Shown: in pieces, positions 8,036-16,570 of the stretch
How positions within the stretch are numbered: the first letter of the stretch is position 1
Layout of the letters: each line of letters starts with the position of its first letter
Origin: Microbacterium endophyticum
GTDB lineage: Bacteria > Actinomycetota > Actinomycetes > Actinomycetales > Microbacteriaceae
Direction: 5' to 3'
Assembly (NCBI RefSeq): GCF_011047135.1
Contig: NZ_CP049255.1
Coordinates: forward strand, 1,922,001 to 1,986,000
Length of the DNA stretch: 64,000 nucleotides
Made by a program: the position numbers and the translations under genes
Notes under the pieces: generated by a model
The model's input: the letters and a program-made list of their open reading frames with translations, nothing else
What the model was told of the DNA's origin: nothing
Database searches by the model: none

Positions 8036-8845
8036 TCAGCGAGCGGGGCGAAGGGTGATGCTCCCAGCTTCAAGACTCACCGACACCTGGTGGCGTGACG
8101 TCGGGCTTGTCGTGAGCTCGTTGGTGAGCGAACCCAACGACACGTCAGTGCTGACGGCATAGGAGTCATCGGGGAGGCCGACCGTGAGGCTTCCCGCGCT
8201 CACAGCAAGCGTGACGTCTTCGGGAGCCGAACCACTGAATTCAGCATCGAACTCGCCAGCGTTGACCGAAAGATCAATAGCGGATGCCGCAGCCACATTC
8301 ACCTCAGCGCTCCCGGCGTTGACAACCGCTGTCACGGTCTCCGCCGAACCCGCCACGGTTAGTGCCCCGGCGTTCATTGTCAGATCGAGGTCTCCGAAGT
8401 CACCGTCGGCGTCCAGGCTTCCCGCGTTCAGTGTGAGGGTCGAATCGAGCCCCGAAATATCTTCCGGCAGTGTGAGCGTGGCGCTCCCGATTCCGCTGGA
8501 GAACCAGAGCGACACTCCGCTGCGCGAAGGTGACTCAACTTTCAGTGAGCTACCGTCTCGCTTGAACGTCCAGCCCGCCGCACCCGAACCCTCGGTGTCG
8601 AGGGTTGCTTCGCGCACATCGGCGAAGCGGATGGTGAGCTCTGTCGCGGATGCCTCGGCGACAAGCTCGGTTACTCCCGAGACGGCTATGGACTGCGACG
8701 AGGTCGCATTCGATGCCGCAGCCGGGGCGAAGATTGTCGAGAACCCGGCGCTGACAACCGTTGCAACGACAACCAGTGCACCGAAGACGATCGTCACGAT
8801 AGCGATCGCTTTGCCGGTCGTTGACGTGGTGGTGGGGGTACTCAT
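8036..8845 (-). CDS. DUF4097-like (toastrack) membrane-anchored protein
   Basis: The 269-residue protein has a Thr-rich N-terminus and one transmembrane segment (AIAIVTIVFGALVVVATVVSAG). About 200 residues of short beta-strand repeats follow, with the pattern 'LTLNAGSLDADGDFGDLDLTMNAGALTVAG', in which NAG(S/A/E) recurs about every 20-25 residues. This is the beta-helix of DUF4097/toastrack proteins often linked to stress-sensing regulators. Its start overlaps the end of the response regulator gene by 4 bp (ATGA), so it is the third gene of the two-component operon and a likely accessory or output. Confidence 0.82.
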   Translation of the reverse strand: MSTPTTTSTTGKAIAIVTIVFGALVVVATVVSAGFSTIFAPAAASNATSSQSIAVSGVTELVAEASATELTIRFADVREATLDTEGSGAAGWTFKRDGSSLKVESPSRSGVSLWFSSGIGSATLTLPEDISGLDSTLTLNAGSLDADGDFGDLDLTMNAGALTVAGSAETVTAVVNAGSAEVNVAAASAIDLSVNAGEFDAEFSGSAPEDVTLAVSAGSLTVGLPDDSYAVSTDVSLGSLTNELTTSPTSRHQVSVSLEAGSITLRPAR

Positions 8846-9519
8846 TTCACAGTTCCTGTCTGGGGTGAATCATTGCCGTGTTCAAGATGCGCGAGTGCTG
8901 CGAGCACGCGCCGATTTCCGGACTCGTCTGGCTCGAGGCCGAGCTTCTGAAAAATCGCGGTGATGTACTTCTCAACGCTCGCCTCCGAGACGAAAAGCGC
9001 CGCAGCGATCGCCTGGTTAGAGCGGCCTTCTGCGATGAGGGCGAGCACCGAGCGTTCGCGGTCGGTGAGGCGCTGCATCCTGTCGTCTCGCGTGCGCCGC
9101 GACAGCAGTTGCGCGACGACCTCGGGGTCGAGCACTGTCGCACCGGCCCCGATACGCGCGACCGAATCGAGAAACTCTGTGACGTCAGCGACACGGTCCT
9201 TGAGGAGATATCCGATTGCTCCAGCCGAGCCCGTGATGAGTTCGCTCGCGTATCGCTCTTCGACGTACTGCGACAACACCAGCACCGGAAGCGAGGGCTG
9301 TGCTGTGCGGAGCCTGACCGCGGCGCCAATGCCCTCATCGGTAAACGTCGGAGGAAGGCGCACATCAAGAATGCAGAGATCGGGCGCCGACTCCGCGACC
9401 GCATCGTCAAGTTCCGTGGCATCGGCGAGAGCCGCCACCACGTCGTGACCCGCATCTTCGAGGAGGCGCACCAGGCCCTCGCGGAGGAGTACCGAGTCTT
9501 CACAGATCAAGATGCGCAT
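8842..9519 (-). CDS. NarL/LuxR-family response regulator
   Basis: The 225-residue protein has an N-terminal receiver domain with acidic residues ED (7-8), the phospho-acceptor Asp52 (ILDVRLPP) and the conserved Lys in LLKDRV. The C-terminal GerE helix-turn-helix has RLTDRERSVLALIAEGRSNQAIA and ASVEKYITAIFQKLGL. It is the partner of the kinase gene it overlaps by 13 bp. It probably controls this operon and envelope-stress genes, but targets cannot be read from the sequence. Confidence 0.95.
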   Translation of the reverse strand: MRILICEDSVLLREGLVRLLEDAGHDVVAALADATELDDAVAESAPDLCILDVRLPPTFTDEGIGAAVRLRTAQPSLPVLVLSQYVEERYASELITGSAGAIGYLLKDRVADVTEFLDSVARIGAGATVLDPEVVAQLLSRRTRDDRMQRLTDRERSVLALIAEGRSNQAIAAALFVSEASVEKYITAIFQKLGLEPDESGNRRVLAALAHLEHGNDSPQTGTVK

Positions 9520-10829
9520 GGCACGTTCACCTCCAGTGACGTTGGTCCGCCGATCGGACTCTCAAGTCGGGCTGTACCGCCAGCGGCAAGCACACGGTTG
9601 GTGATTCCATCGAGGCCGCCTCCCGGCACTACGCGCGCACCACCTATTCCGTTGTCTTCGACGCGTGCCCACAGCATTTGACCCGCTGCACCGTCGATAT
9701 CGTCAGTGTCACGCAGTCGAACGACCACCCGGGCTTCGCTTGCGCGGGAATGCTTTGCAGCATTGGTGAGAGTTTCGGCCACGACGAAGTACACGGCGGC
9801 CTCGGCATTTTTGCTGCAGCGCCCGTCGAGGCGCACATCAAGGTGCACGGGAATATGTGATCGCCCCGCCAGGGCCGAGAGAGCAGCGTCGAGGCCGCGG
9901 TCGTCAAGAACAGACGCATGGATGCCTCGGGCCAGCTGCCGAAGGTCGGTTATCGCGGCCTTGGTTGAGGTATGGGCCTCGCTCACGAGCGCTTTTGCGG
10001 CTTCGGGATCGTCGTCGATTTTTTGCTGTGCCATGCCAAGAGTCATGCCGATCGAAACGAGCCGCGGCTGAACGCCGTCGTGCAGGTCGCGCTCGATGCG
10101 CGTGCGCTCGACTTCTGACGCGCGGATGGCGCCCGCTCGCTGCTCGCTCGAGGTTCGCGCTTGCTCAGCGAAGTGCGCTTCGAGCGAGGGCACCACGACA
10201 GCTCGCGCGATCACGCCGTGCAACACTGCGATGCCGACAACGCCGGCAAGCGCCGCGAGCGCCATCACGATGCCGACCAGCGGTGCCCACTCGGTTGAGA
10301 TCGCGAGAGTGCTGCCCCAGAGTTCTGAGCTCGTGCCGGCACCGCGGTAGAGCGGAGCGAATGCGAGAGCAATCGAGTGTCCGACGCTGCTGAGGAGTGC
10401 CAAGACGACGAAGCCGAGGATTGCTGAAATTGCAAAGCTTGCTACCGCTCGCCACATCGACACGTCGATGAACTGCTGCCACACCATGCGGAGGAAGCCG
10501 CTGAAACCGGGCTTCTGGCGGCGCCGACGAGAGAGTGGGGGGATGCCGAGTGAGTAAAGTCCGCTGACCCGTGCGGTTTCGAGCCAGCCGAGGGCGAAGA
10601 GTGCGTAGATGAATCCGAGGAGGAATAGCAACCCGATTCCGAGCACCGGCAGCAGGCCCAACCCGAGTGCGAGGAGTGTGGCCAGAGCCCCGAAGACGAC
10701 AGAACCCAGGATGCCGAGAGCTGCCAGCTGAGCGATAGCTCCGAGCACGCGGGCAGGAGTGTTCAGCTGTCGTGCTGAGGGGGCGGGCACAACGGACGGT
10801 GGCGGCGCCGCGAGGGTTTCTGTGGTCAT
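9507..10829 (-). CDS. NarL-type sensor histidine kinase
   Basis: The 440-residue protein has two N-terminal hydrophobic hairpins (four to six helices) forming a membrane sensor. The HisKA_3 dimerisation motif (ERTRIERDLHDGVQPRL, with His250) follows, then an HATPase domain with N-box NAAKHS and G-boxes DNGIGG and GGGLDGITNRV. There is no large extracellular loop, so the signal is probably sensed in or near the membrane. It is the first gene of the kinase, regulator, toastrack operon and has its own leaderless-type promoter. Confidence 0.95.
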   Translation of the reverse strand: MTTETLAAPPPSVVPAPSARQLNTPARVLGAIAQLAALGILGSVVFGALATLLALGLGLLPVLGIGLLFLLGFIYALFALGWLETARVSGLYSLGIPPLSRRRRQKPGFSGFLRMVWQQFIDVSMWRAVASFAISAILGFVVLALLSSVGHSIALAFAPLYRGAGTSSELWGSTLAISTEWAPLVGIVMALAALAGVVGIAVLHGVIARAVVVPSLEAHFAEQARTSSEQRAGAIRASEVERTRIERDLHDGVQPRLVSIGMTLGMAQQKIDDDPEAAKALVSEAHTSTKAAITDLRQLARGIHASVLDDRGLDAALSALAGRSHIPVHLDVRLDGRCSKNAEAAVYFVVAETLTNAAKHSRASEARVVVRLRDTDDIDGAAGQMLWARVEDNGIGGARVVPGGGLDGITNRVLAAGGTARLESPIGGPTSLEVNVPCAS

Positions 10830-10835
10830 GACTCC

Positions 10836-10841
10836 ACGCTA
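10836..10841 (-). promoter_or_regulatory. -10 element of the kinase operon (leaderless type)
   Basis: On the minus strand TAGCGT is followed by GGAGTC and the ATG at 10829. This places the expected transcription start at the initiation codon itself. Confidence 0.6.
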
Positions 10842-10930
10842 GGGGCGCGCGCTCGGGCAGTCAGCCGAGGCATCCCGAAACCCCACTTCGGGTTATCCCG
10901 AAACCTGTCGCCCCCAGCATCCGTCATTCT

Positions 10931-11015
10931 CTGAAACGCTGCTGCGCCGGCCCGACACTGCGTGTACAGGGAGGCGCACCCGGCGTGTCAACCCGAATGG
11001 CAGCGTTTCGGCGAG
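10931..11015 (+). repeat. 86-bp hairpin element, copy C
   Basis: The outer arms are GAAACGCTGC (10933-10942) and GCAGCGTTTC (11000-11009). The right half, with CCCGGCGTGTC and then GGCAGCGTTTCGGCGAG, matches copies A and B. The interior is more diverged than in the other copies. It lies in the 226-bp divergent gap between the kinase operon and the HAD gene, outside both inferred -10 regions. Nothing else recognisable occupies that gap. Confidence 0.82.
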
Positions 11016-11055
11016 AGGGGCAGTGAGAGGAGAGAAGGGCGAGAGAATAGAAGGG

Positions 11056-11886
11056 ATGACTTATCTCGCTGATGCTGAAGCGCTCGCTGCCCGTACCCCC
11101 GACATTCGGCTCGTTGCCGTCGATATGGACGGCACACTGCTCGACGAAAACGGTGTCGTTCCGCCCGGCCTCTGGCCGATGCTCAAGCGCCTTGCCGATC
11201 GCGGTATCGCCTTCGCTCCGGCGAGCGGCCGGCAATACGCCACGCTTCGCCGCGAGTTCGAAGGCCACAGCGACGGCATGGTCTTCATCGCCGAGAACGG
11301 CACATTCGTGCTTCGGGGTGAAGATGAAGTGAGCAGCGCACCGATGGATCGCGCCTTCGTCGACGATCTCGTGCGACACCTCCGCGATTCTCCGCACGAC
11401 ATCGGCGTGGTGGTCTGCGGTAAGGAGTCGGCCTACATCGAACGCGACGACGAAGCGTTCCGGTCTGAGGCGTCAAAGTATTACGCGCGGCTCGAAGTCG
11501 TGCCAGACGTCATTGACGTTCACGACGACGTCTTGAAGATCGCGGTCTTCGACTTCGGCCACGCCGAAGAGACCACAGCACCGGCTCTTGAACACCTTCG
11601 TGCGACGCACCAGGTCGTTGTTTCTGGCGAGCACTGGGTGGATGTCATGAACGCCGGAGTCAATAAGGGCAATGCGCTCCGCCGCCTGCAAGATGTGCTC
11701 GGCGTGACTCCGGCGCAGACCGTGGTGTTCGGCGATTACCTCAATGACCTCGAAATGATGGATGCCGCTGACCACTCATTCGCGATGGCCAATGCGCACC
11801 CGCTCATCGCCGAACGCGCGCGCTACCGGGCGCCGTCGAACCGCGACCACGGTGTGATCGCGGTTCTCGAGCTGCTCGTTCCGTAA
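11056..11886 (+). CDS. HAD-superfamily (Cof-type) phosphatase
   Basis: The 276-residue protein shows HAD motif I (VAVDMDGTLLDENG), with nucleophile and acid/base Asp, and motif II in FAPASGRQ. The C-terminal motifs III and IV are NKGNALRRL and FGDYLNDLEMMDAA. The large cap inserted between motifs II and III is of the Cof (C2B) type. Members dephosphorylate sugar phosphates, pyridoxal phosphate and similar small molecules; the substrate here is unknown. I chose ATG 11056 because the protein then begins just before the first beta strand; an in-frame upstream start at 11023 is less likely. Confidence 0.9.
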   Translation: MTYLADAEALAARTPDIRLVAVDMDGTLLDENGVVPPGLWPMLKRLADRGIAFAPASGRQYATLRREFEGHSDGMVFIAENGTFVLRGEDEVSSAPMDRAFVDDLVRHLRDSPHDIGVVVCGKESAYIERDDEAFRSEASKYYARLEVVPDVIDVHDDVLKIAVFDFGHAEETTAPALEHLRATHQVVVSGEHWVDVMNAGVNKGNALRRLQDVLGVTPAQTVVFGDYLNDLEMMDAADHSFAMANAHPLIAERARYRAPSNRDHGVIAVLELLVP

Positions 11887-11889
11887 CGC

Positions 11890-12525
11890 TTAGCGTTCTG
11901 CGCGGGCCAGGTTCGCCTTCAGCTCTTCGGCGTTCTGCGGGACGCCGTATGCCGGACGGTCGCGCTCGACGCGCCAGCTCTCGGAGAGCGGGCTGACGTC
12001 GACGGTGTCAAACCCGAACTGGTCGTACAACTCAGTCATGAAAGCTGCGGCGTCAGCATCGTTACTCGAGGCGACGAGAGCTCGGCGCCCCGGAGTGCCA
12101 GCGGGAGTCCCATCGGTAAGGATGGTGTCTGCGGCGATGTGATTGAACCCCTTCACTACCGTTGACTGCGCAAGGTGCCGCTGAACCATCTCCGCGGTGG
12201 TCGTCCGACCCTCTTCGAGCTCGGCGATGCGACCGTCACGCTCCCAGTAGTAGTTGTTCGTGTCGACGACGATCTTTCCCGCGAGAGCGTCGACCGGTAC
12301 ATCTTCGAGAGCTTTGAGGGGCACCGTCACGATGGCCCACTCCGCCGCTTCTGCTGCTTCTTGTGCGGTTGCGGCACGAGCGTGCGAGCCCAGCTTCGCG
12401 ACGAGATCGCTGAGCGTCTCGGGGCCGCGAGAGTTCGCAATCACGACGTCGTAGCCGCGGTCAACGAGTCCCTGAGCGAGAGTGCCGCCGATGTTGCCTG
12501 CTCCGATAATTCCTACTGTTGTCAT
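11890..12525 (-). CDS. NADPH-dependent F420 reductase-like Rossmann protein
   Basis: The 211-residue protein begins MTTVGIIGAGNIGGTLAQGL, a dinucleotide-binding motif, followed by ANSRGPETL in the NADP-phosphate binding position. WAIVTVPLKAL and VVDTNNYY are features of the F420:NADP oxidoreductase-like (NADP_Rossmann) family. I chose the inner ATG at 12525 because homologues begin there; ATG 12543 is an alternative. It follows the ABC exporter genes on the same strand. Whether it uses F420 cannot be told from sequence alone. Confidence 0.82.
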   Translation of the reverse strand: MTTVGIIGAGNIGGTLAQGLVDRGYDVVIANSRGPETLSDLVAKLGSHARAATAQEAAEAAEWAIVTVPLKALEDVPVDALAGKIVVDTNNYYWERDGRIAELEEGRTTTAEMVQRHLAQSTVVKGFNHIAADTILTDGTPAGTPGRRALVASSNDADAAAFMTELYDQFGFDTVDVSPLSESWRVERDRPAYGVPQNAEELKANLARAER

Positions 12526-12552
12526 ACGTGCCGACAACGACATATCGCGCGA

Positions 12553-14151
12553 CTACATTCCCTTGAAGGTGTGCAACCGCTCGAGGAGCTTCGGAGCATT
12601 ACGGTCGAAGACGTGCCCGCCCACGACGACGCCAATCCCAAAAAGAGCGCTGCCGAGTACGACACCGACACCGAGCGCCGCCCAACCGAACATTTCGTTG
12701 CCCGTAATGCCAGCTGCGACCGCGAGGGCAAAAGCAGGAAGCGACAAAACCCCGGATGCTGCCCAAAACCCCACGTAGGCGAGGCCCTGCAAAAAGGTTT
12801 GTCCCGGAACTCTCTTGAACGGATTGTCTCCGGGAGCTGCAACCGGAACGACAAGGATCGCGGAACTGACCGCGCACATGCCGTACCCCGTGAGTAGCGC
12901 GCCGAGGCTGGCGCCGAGTATTGCCGGCAGCAGAGCCCAGTTGCCGCTGAGCGCAATCGTGGCGACGGCGATCACGATGATCGCCGGCACTCCGACGAAC
13001 GCTGCCCCCAGCATCCGGCCGGCTCGATCGTCGCGCCCGCGGACGCCCGCTGCCAGCACGGCGGCAAACGCTGTGCCGTCGTAAGAGACGTCTGTGTAGG
13101 GGATCGATCCGAGGAGGTACGCCACGAGCACGGCCGAAAACGTCAGGAACGGGCTCGATAGGTCGCCGTATGAGTAGAAGAGCAACAGCGCTGGTATCAG
13201 CGGCACGACAAGAAGCTGTCTGAGATAGCGCGGGTCGCGGGTCCATGACGTGATGCTGCGCGCCAGTGTTGCGCCGGTGCCGCCCGTGGGAAAGCGCCCG
13301 AACCATCCCAGCGATCCGATCGCGAGCTTCTTCGTCGCTGAGCGCGCCGGCGATACGAGCGATGCTGCAAGGCTTCGCTGCCAAAGCCACCAGAGCAGGC
13401 CCACGCTTGCGAGCGCGATGGCGAACTTCACGAGTGCGGGCAAAAGCGCACCGGCGGCCAGGTCGCCGGGTACTGCCCATGCGGCACCGATCGGTGTCCA
13501 CGAAATTCCAGAAATGACGGTCCCGATGAGCGAAAAGCCGCCGGAAGACGCCGCTGTCGCCGCATCGACGAGATTGAGGATGCCGACCAGAATCGGGCCC
13601 GCGAGAGCGAGAAGTAAAAACGCGCCGATGCTGATGAGCTCCTTCGTCCGGCGACTGCCGCCGGAGCCGGCGGCCAACGCACCCATTGTGCGAGACGCCA
13701 CGACGCAGATCAGAACGCCCAGTGGAACACACACGATCGCTGCGAGAAGGGCGACGGGGAACCGCCACCATGCGGCGAAAGTTGCGAGAGCGCCGAGAGT
13801 CGTCGCGATTCCGGGAACACCCGCAAACCCGGCCGCGGTGAGAGCGACCATGAGCTGTCGTGTGCTGATCGGGAACGGCGCGAGGCGGCCGGCGTCGACA
13901 GTAGTGTCGAGACCGGAAACGAAAATCGGGCCCAGAATCCACCCGAGCGTCAGTGCCGCACCGCCCGCTGTGATCACTGAGCGCGCGGCATCCAGGCTTG
14001 TGAAGCTGAGTGCGATGAGCCCCGCCGTCACGCCCAGCAGAATGAATAGTGCCCATAGCGAGCCGACGATGAAGCCGATGAGCTGCCAGGGACTCGACGC
14101 AAGGGTATTGCCGAGAATGCGGTATCTGAGCCTCAGGACTGTCGCAACCAT
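12553..14151 (-). CDS. ABC exporter permease (ABC-2-like)
   Basis: The 532-residue protein has at least twelve hydrophobic segments and no nucleotide-binding motifs. It overlaps the ATPase gene by 19 bp. This is the usual arrangement of an ABC-2-type exporter with a large, single-chain permease in actinobacteria. Substrate is unknown. The N-terminus is basic (LRLRYRILGNTL), as commonly seen before the first helix of such permeases. Confidence 0.85.
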   Translation of the reverse strand: MVATVLRLRYRILGNTLASSPWQLIGFIVGSLWALFILLGVTAGLIALSFTSLDAARSVITAGGAALTLGWILGPIFVSGLDTTVDAGRLAPFPISTRQLMVALTAAGFAGVPGIATTLGALATFAAWWRFPVALLAAIVCVPLGVLICVVASRTMGALAAGSGGSRRTKELISIGAFLLLALAGPILVGILNLVDAATAASSGGFSLIGTVISGISWTPIGAAWAVPGDLAAGALLPALVKFAIALASVGLLWWLWQRSLAASLVSPARSATKKLAIGSLGWFGRFPTGGTGATLARSITSWTRDPRYLRQLLVVPLIPALLLFYSYGDLSSPFLTFSAVLVAYLLGSIPYTDVSYDGTAFAAVLAAGVRGRDDRAGRMLGAAFVGVPAIIVIAVATIALSGNWALLPAILGASLGALLTGYGMCAVSSAILVVPVAAPGDNPFKRVPGQTFLQGLAYVGFWAASGVLSLPAFALAVAAGITGNEMFGWAALGVGVVLGSALFGIGVVVGGHVFDRNAPKLLERLHTFKGM

Positions 14152-14909
14152 GACGGCCCTTCAGAGTGGTGGCGGCCGCCGACGAGCTCAATGAACCGGT
14201 CCTGCAGTGAGCCGGCCCCGCGCACGTCGCCAACGGTGCCTGCCGCAAGAACAGTGCCGTTCGCGATGACAGCGACGTGGTCACACATGCGCTGGACGAG
14301 GTCCATCGAGTGGCTGGAGACGATGACGGTGCCGCCGGTTTGCGCGTAGCTGCGCAGTACGTCTTCGATGTTGGCTGCCGAAACGGGGTCGACCGATTCG
14401 AAGGGCTCATCGAGTACCAAGAGCCTGGGGGCATGGATGAGCGCGCAGGCGAGGGCCACTTTTTTCGTCATACCCGCGGAGTAGTCGACGACCGGCGTAC
14501 CGGCTGCCGCAGTCAGATCCATCATCTGCAGGAGATCTGCGGTGCGTGTGGCGATGTCCGCGCGATCCAGCCCGAACATCATCCCCGTGTACGTGATGAG
14601 TTGCTCGCCGGTCAATCGGTCGAACAACCGAACACCATCGGCCAGGTTCCCCACCATCGCTTTGGCCGCCACGGGGTCTCCCCAGACATCGACGCCGTGG
14701 ATCGTCGCAGAACCCGAATCGGGACGCAGGAGACCTGTCGCCATCGATAGCGTTGTGGTCTTGCCGGCACCGTTCGGTCCGACGAGTCCGTAGAAAGATC
14801 CCACCGGAACGGTGAGGTCGATTCCGGCGACGGCGACTTTGTCGCCAAAGCTTTTGAAAAGGCCACGGAGGTCGAGGGCGGCAGTCGTTGCCGGGGAGGA
14901 TTCTGTCAC
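14133..14909 (-). CDS. ABC transporter ATP-binding protein
   Basis: The 258-residue protein has Walker A GPNGAGKTTT, signature YSAGMTKKVALA, Walker B LLVLDEPFESVD and the switch His (VSSHSMDL). The signature is SAGM instead of SGGQ, as in several CcmA/DrrA-like exporters. It energises the permease encoded by the overlapping downstream gene. The start is set at GTG 14909 because TAGCGT lies 7 nt upstream; a GTG three codons earlier is also possible. Confidence 0.93.
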   Translation of the reverse strand: MTESSPATTAALDLRGLFKSFGDKVAVAGIDLTVPVGSFYGLVGPNGAGKTTTLSMATGLLRPDSGSATIHGVDVWGDPVAAKAMVGNLADGVRLFDRLTGEQLITYTGMMFGLDRADIATRTADLLQMMDLTAAAGTPVVDYSAGMTKKVALACALIHAPRLLVLDEPFESVDPVSAANIEDVLRSYAQTGGTVIVSSHSMDLVQRMCDHVAVIANGTVLAAGTVGDVRGAGSLQDRFIELVGGRHHSEGPSWLRQS

Positions 14910-14916
14910 GCGCACC

Positions 14917-14922
14917 ACGCTA
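14917..14922 (-). promoter_or_regulatory. -10 element of the ABC exporter operon
   Basis: TAGCGT on the minus strand ends 7 nt before the GTG at 14909. Confidence 0.5.
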
Positions 14923-14968
14923 TCGGTAGGCGTGGATCACGACGACTCAAAAGTGATGAGATGGTGGC

Positions 14969-15802
14969 ATGCCTACGATTCCTACGATCACCTTGAACGA
15001 TGGTTTTGCATTTCCGGAGATTGGGTTCGGTACGTACAAACTCACAGGGGATGCCGGAGTGGATGCCGTTGTCGCGGCGACGGAGGCCGGATACCGGCTT
15101 CTCGACACCGCCGTGAACTACAAGAACGAGCGCGTTGTGGGCGAGGCTGTGCGACGAAGCCCGGTCGATCGCTCAGAGCTCATCGTTACGACAAAGATTC
15201 CCGGGCGCGATCACGGCTTCGATAGCGCTCTCACAAGCATCGATGGGTCCCGCGAGCGCTTGGGTATCGACGTGATCGATCTTCATCTCATTCACTGGCC
15301 CAACCCGAGCGTCGACAAATACGTCGACACCTGGCGTGCCCTCATCGAAGCGCGAGCTCGCGGTTGGGTGCGGAGCATCGGAGTGTCGAACTTCACACCC
15401 GCAATGCTCGACAGGCTAAACGACGAGACCGGAGTCGTTCCCGCCATCAACCAGGTGGAGCTTCACCCCTACTTTCCACAAGCGCAGCTGCGGGAGTATC
15501 ACCGTGCGCACCGCATCCGCACCGAGAGCTGGAGCCCGCTCGCCACGCGCGCGGAGCTTTTGGGCGAGCAGCCCATCGTCGATGCCGCCAAAGCGCACGA
15601 TGTGACGCCGACGCAGGTCGTGTTGCGCTGGCACGTGCAGCTCGGTTCGACACCTATTCCGAAGTCGGCGACGCCGTCGCGCCAGAGAGAAAACGCCGAC
15701 ATTTTCGGATTCAGTCTCACCGGTGATGAAGTTGACGCGATTTCAGGTCTTGAGCGCGGGCGCATGTGGGGAGGCGACCCTGACTCTCACGAAGAGATGT
15801 GA
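14969..15802 (+). CDS. Aldo/keto reductase
   Basis: The 277-residue TIM-barrel oxidoreductase shows the AKR tetrad: Asp in YRLLDTAVNYKNE, Tyr in the same block, Lys in VTTKIPG and His in DLHLIHWP. The NADPH-binding end has IPKSATPSRQRENADIF. Length and motifs match AKR5-type 2,5-diketogluconate reductase-like enzymes. The physiological substrate is unknown. A TGAGAT hexamer lies 6 nt before the ATG. The gene ends 1 bp from the convergent VOC gene. Confidence 0.93.
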   Translation: MPTIPTITLNDGFAFPEIGFGTYKLTGDAGVDAVVAATEAGYRLLDTAVNYKNERVVGEAVRRSPVDRSELIVTTKIPGRDHGFDSALTSIDGSRERLGIDVIDLHLIHWPNPSVDKYVDTWRALIEARARGWVRSIGVSNFTPAMLDRLNDETGVVPAINQVELHPYFPQAQLREYHRAHRIRTESWSPLATRAELLGEQPIVDAAKAHDVTPTQVVLRWHVQLGSTPIPKSATPSRQRENADIFGFSLTGDEVDAISGLERGRMWGGDPDSHEEM

Positions 15803-15803
15803 G

Positions 15804-16220
15804 TCACGAGCCATCCGACGTCACGTTCGCGCTGATCATCCACTCGATTCCGAATTTATCGGTGAGCATTCCGAACCTGCCGCCCCACGGGGGAGTCTCG
15901 AACGGCTCGTTGACGGTGCCCTCGGTACTCAGGCCGTTCCAGATATTTTCGAGCTTTGATTCGTCGTCTCCGCTGACTGAAACAGCGAAGCCAGCCGGCG
16001 TCGCACCGGCCACGTGGCTCGGTGTGTCGGAAGCCATGAGCGTGAAACCGTCATCGGTGGTCAGCTGTGCATGCATGACGAGGTCTTCGTCTTCGGGAGT
16101 TTGCGCAAAATTGAAATCGGAGAAAGTCGTGACCGTGAGTTCACCACCGAAGACAGTGCGGTAGAACTCCATCGCTTCACGCGCTTGATCGCGAAAGTTG
16201 ATGTAGGGATTGAGGAGCAT
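15804..16220 (-). CDS. VOC-family (PhnB-like) protein
   Basis: The 138-residue protein has the paired beta-alpha-beta-beta-beta motifs of the vicinal oxygen chelate fold: LNPYINFRDQAREAMEFYRTVFGG at the N-terminus and WGGRFGMLTDKFGIEWMI at the C-terminus. These are characteristic of the PhnB/3-demethylubiquinone methyltransferase-like subgroup. The catalytic role is not assigned for most members. Confidence 0.88.
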   Translation of the reverse strand: MLLNPYINFRDQAREAMEFYRTVFGGELTVTTFSDFNFAQTPEDEDLVMHAQLTTDDGFTLMASDTPSHVAGATPAGFAVSVSGDDESKLENIWNGLSTEGTVNEPFETPPWGGRFGMLTDKFGIEWMISANVTSDGS

Positions 16221-16238
16221 CGGCGGTCCCGCCCTTTC

Positions 16239-16258
16239 ACAGTGAGTGCTGTCACTGT
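16239..16258. other. Inverted repeat upstream of the VOC gene
   Basis: ACAGTGA and TCACTGT are separated by six bases, 18 bp upstream of the VOC start codon. The size fits an operator half-site pair. No regulator gene is adjacent, so it is only a candidate. Confidence 0.3.
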
Positions 16259-16322
16259 CACAACGAAAACAGTGTGCTCCTGAGAGCGCCGGTGCACAAG
16301 AGCAGGTATAGCGAAACCGAGG

Positions 16323-16547
16323 CTAGAGTTGGGCTCCGTTGTCGTCGCGATCATAGATACCGACGTTCTGGCCGCGCCACGATTCGTATGCGATGAGCCA
16401 GCCGATCGAGAGGACGGCACCTAAGACAAGCCCAATCCACAGATTGCCCAGCGCGAGGCCGATGAGCGCGCCACCCACGATCAGAACGACGGTTCCAAGG
16501 ATCCACATGGAGCGGCCGCGCGGCCAACCGGTTTTTGAAGCTGCCAT
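16323..16547 (-). CDS. Small membrane protein, unknown function
   Basis: The 74-residue protein has two hydrophobic helices (MWILGTVVLIVGGALIGLAL and WIGLVLGAVLSIGWLIAY) and an Asp-rich C-terminus (GIYDRDDNGAQL). I chose ATG 16547 because TACGCT sits exactly 6 nt upstream. An in-frame GTG two codons earlier is a less likely start. No family was recognised. Confidence 0.75.
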   Translation of the reverse strand: MAASKTGWPRGRSMWILGTVVLIVGGALIGLALGNLWIGLVLGAVLSIGWLIAYESWRGQNVGIYDRDDNGAQL

Positions 16548-16553
16548 GGTCAC

Positions 16554-16559
16554 AGCGTA
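16554..16559 (-). promoter_or_regulatory. -10 element of the small membrane protein gene
   Basis: TACGCT, then GTGACC, then ATG on the minus strand: leaderless spacing. Confidence 0.55.
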
Positions 16560-16570
16560 CGCGGTCGGGC

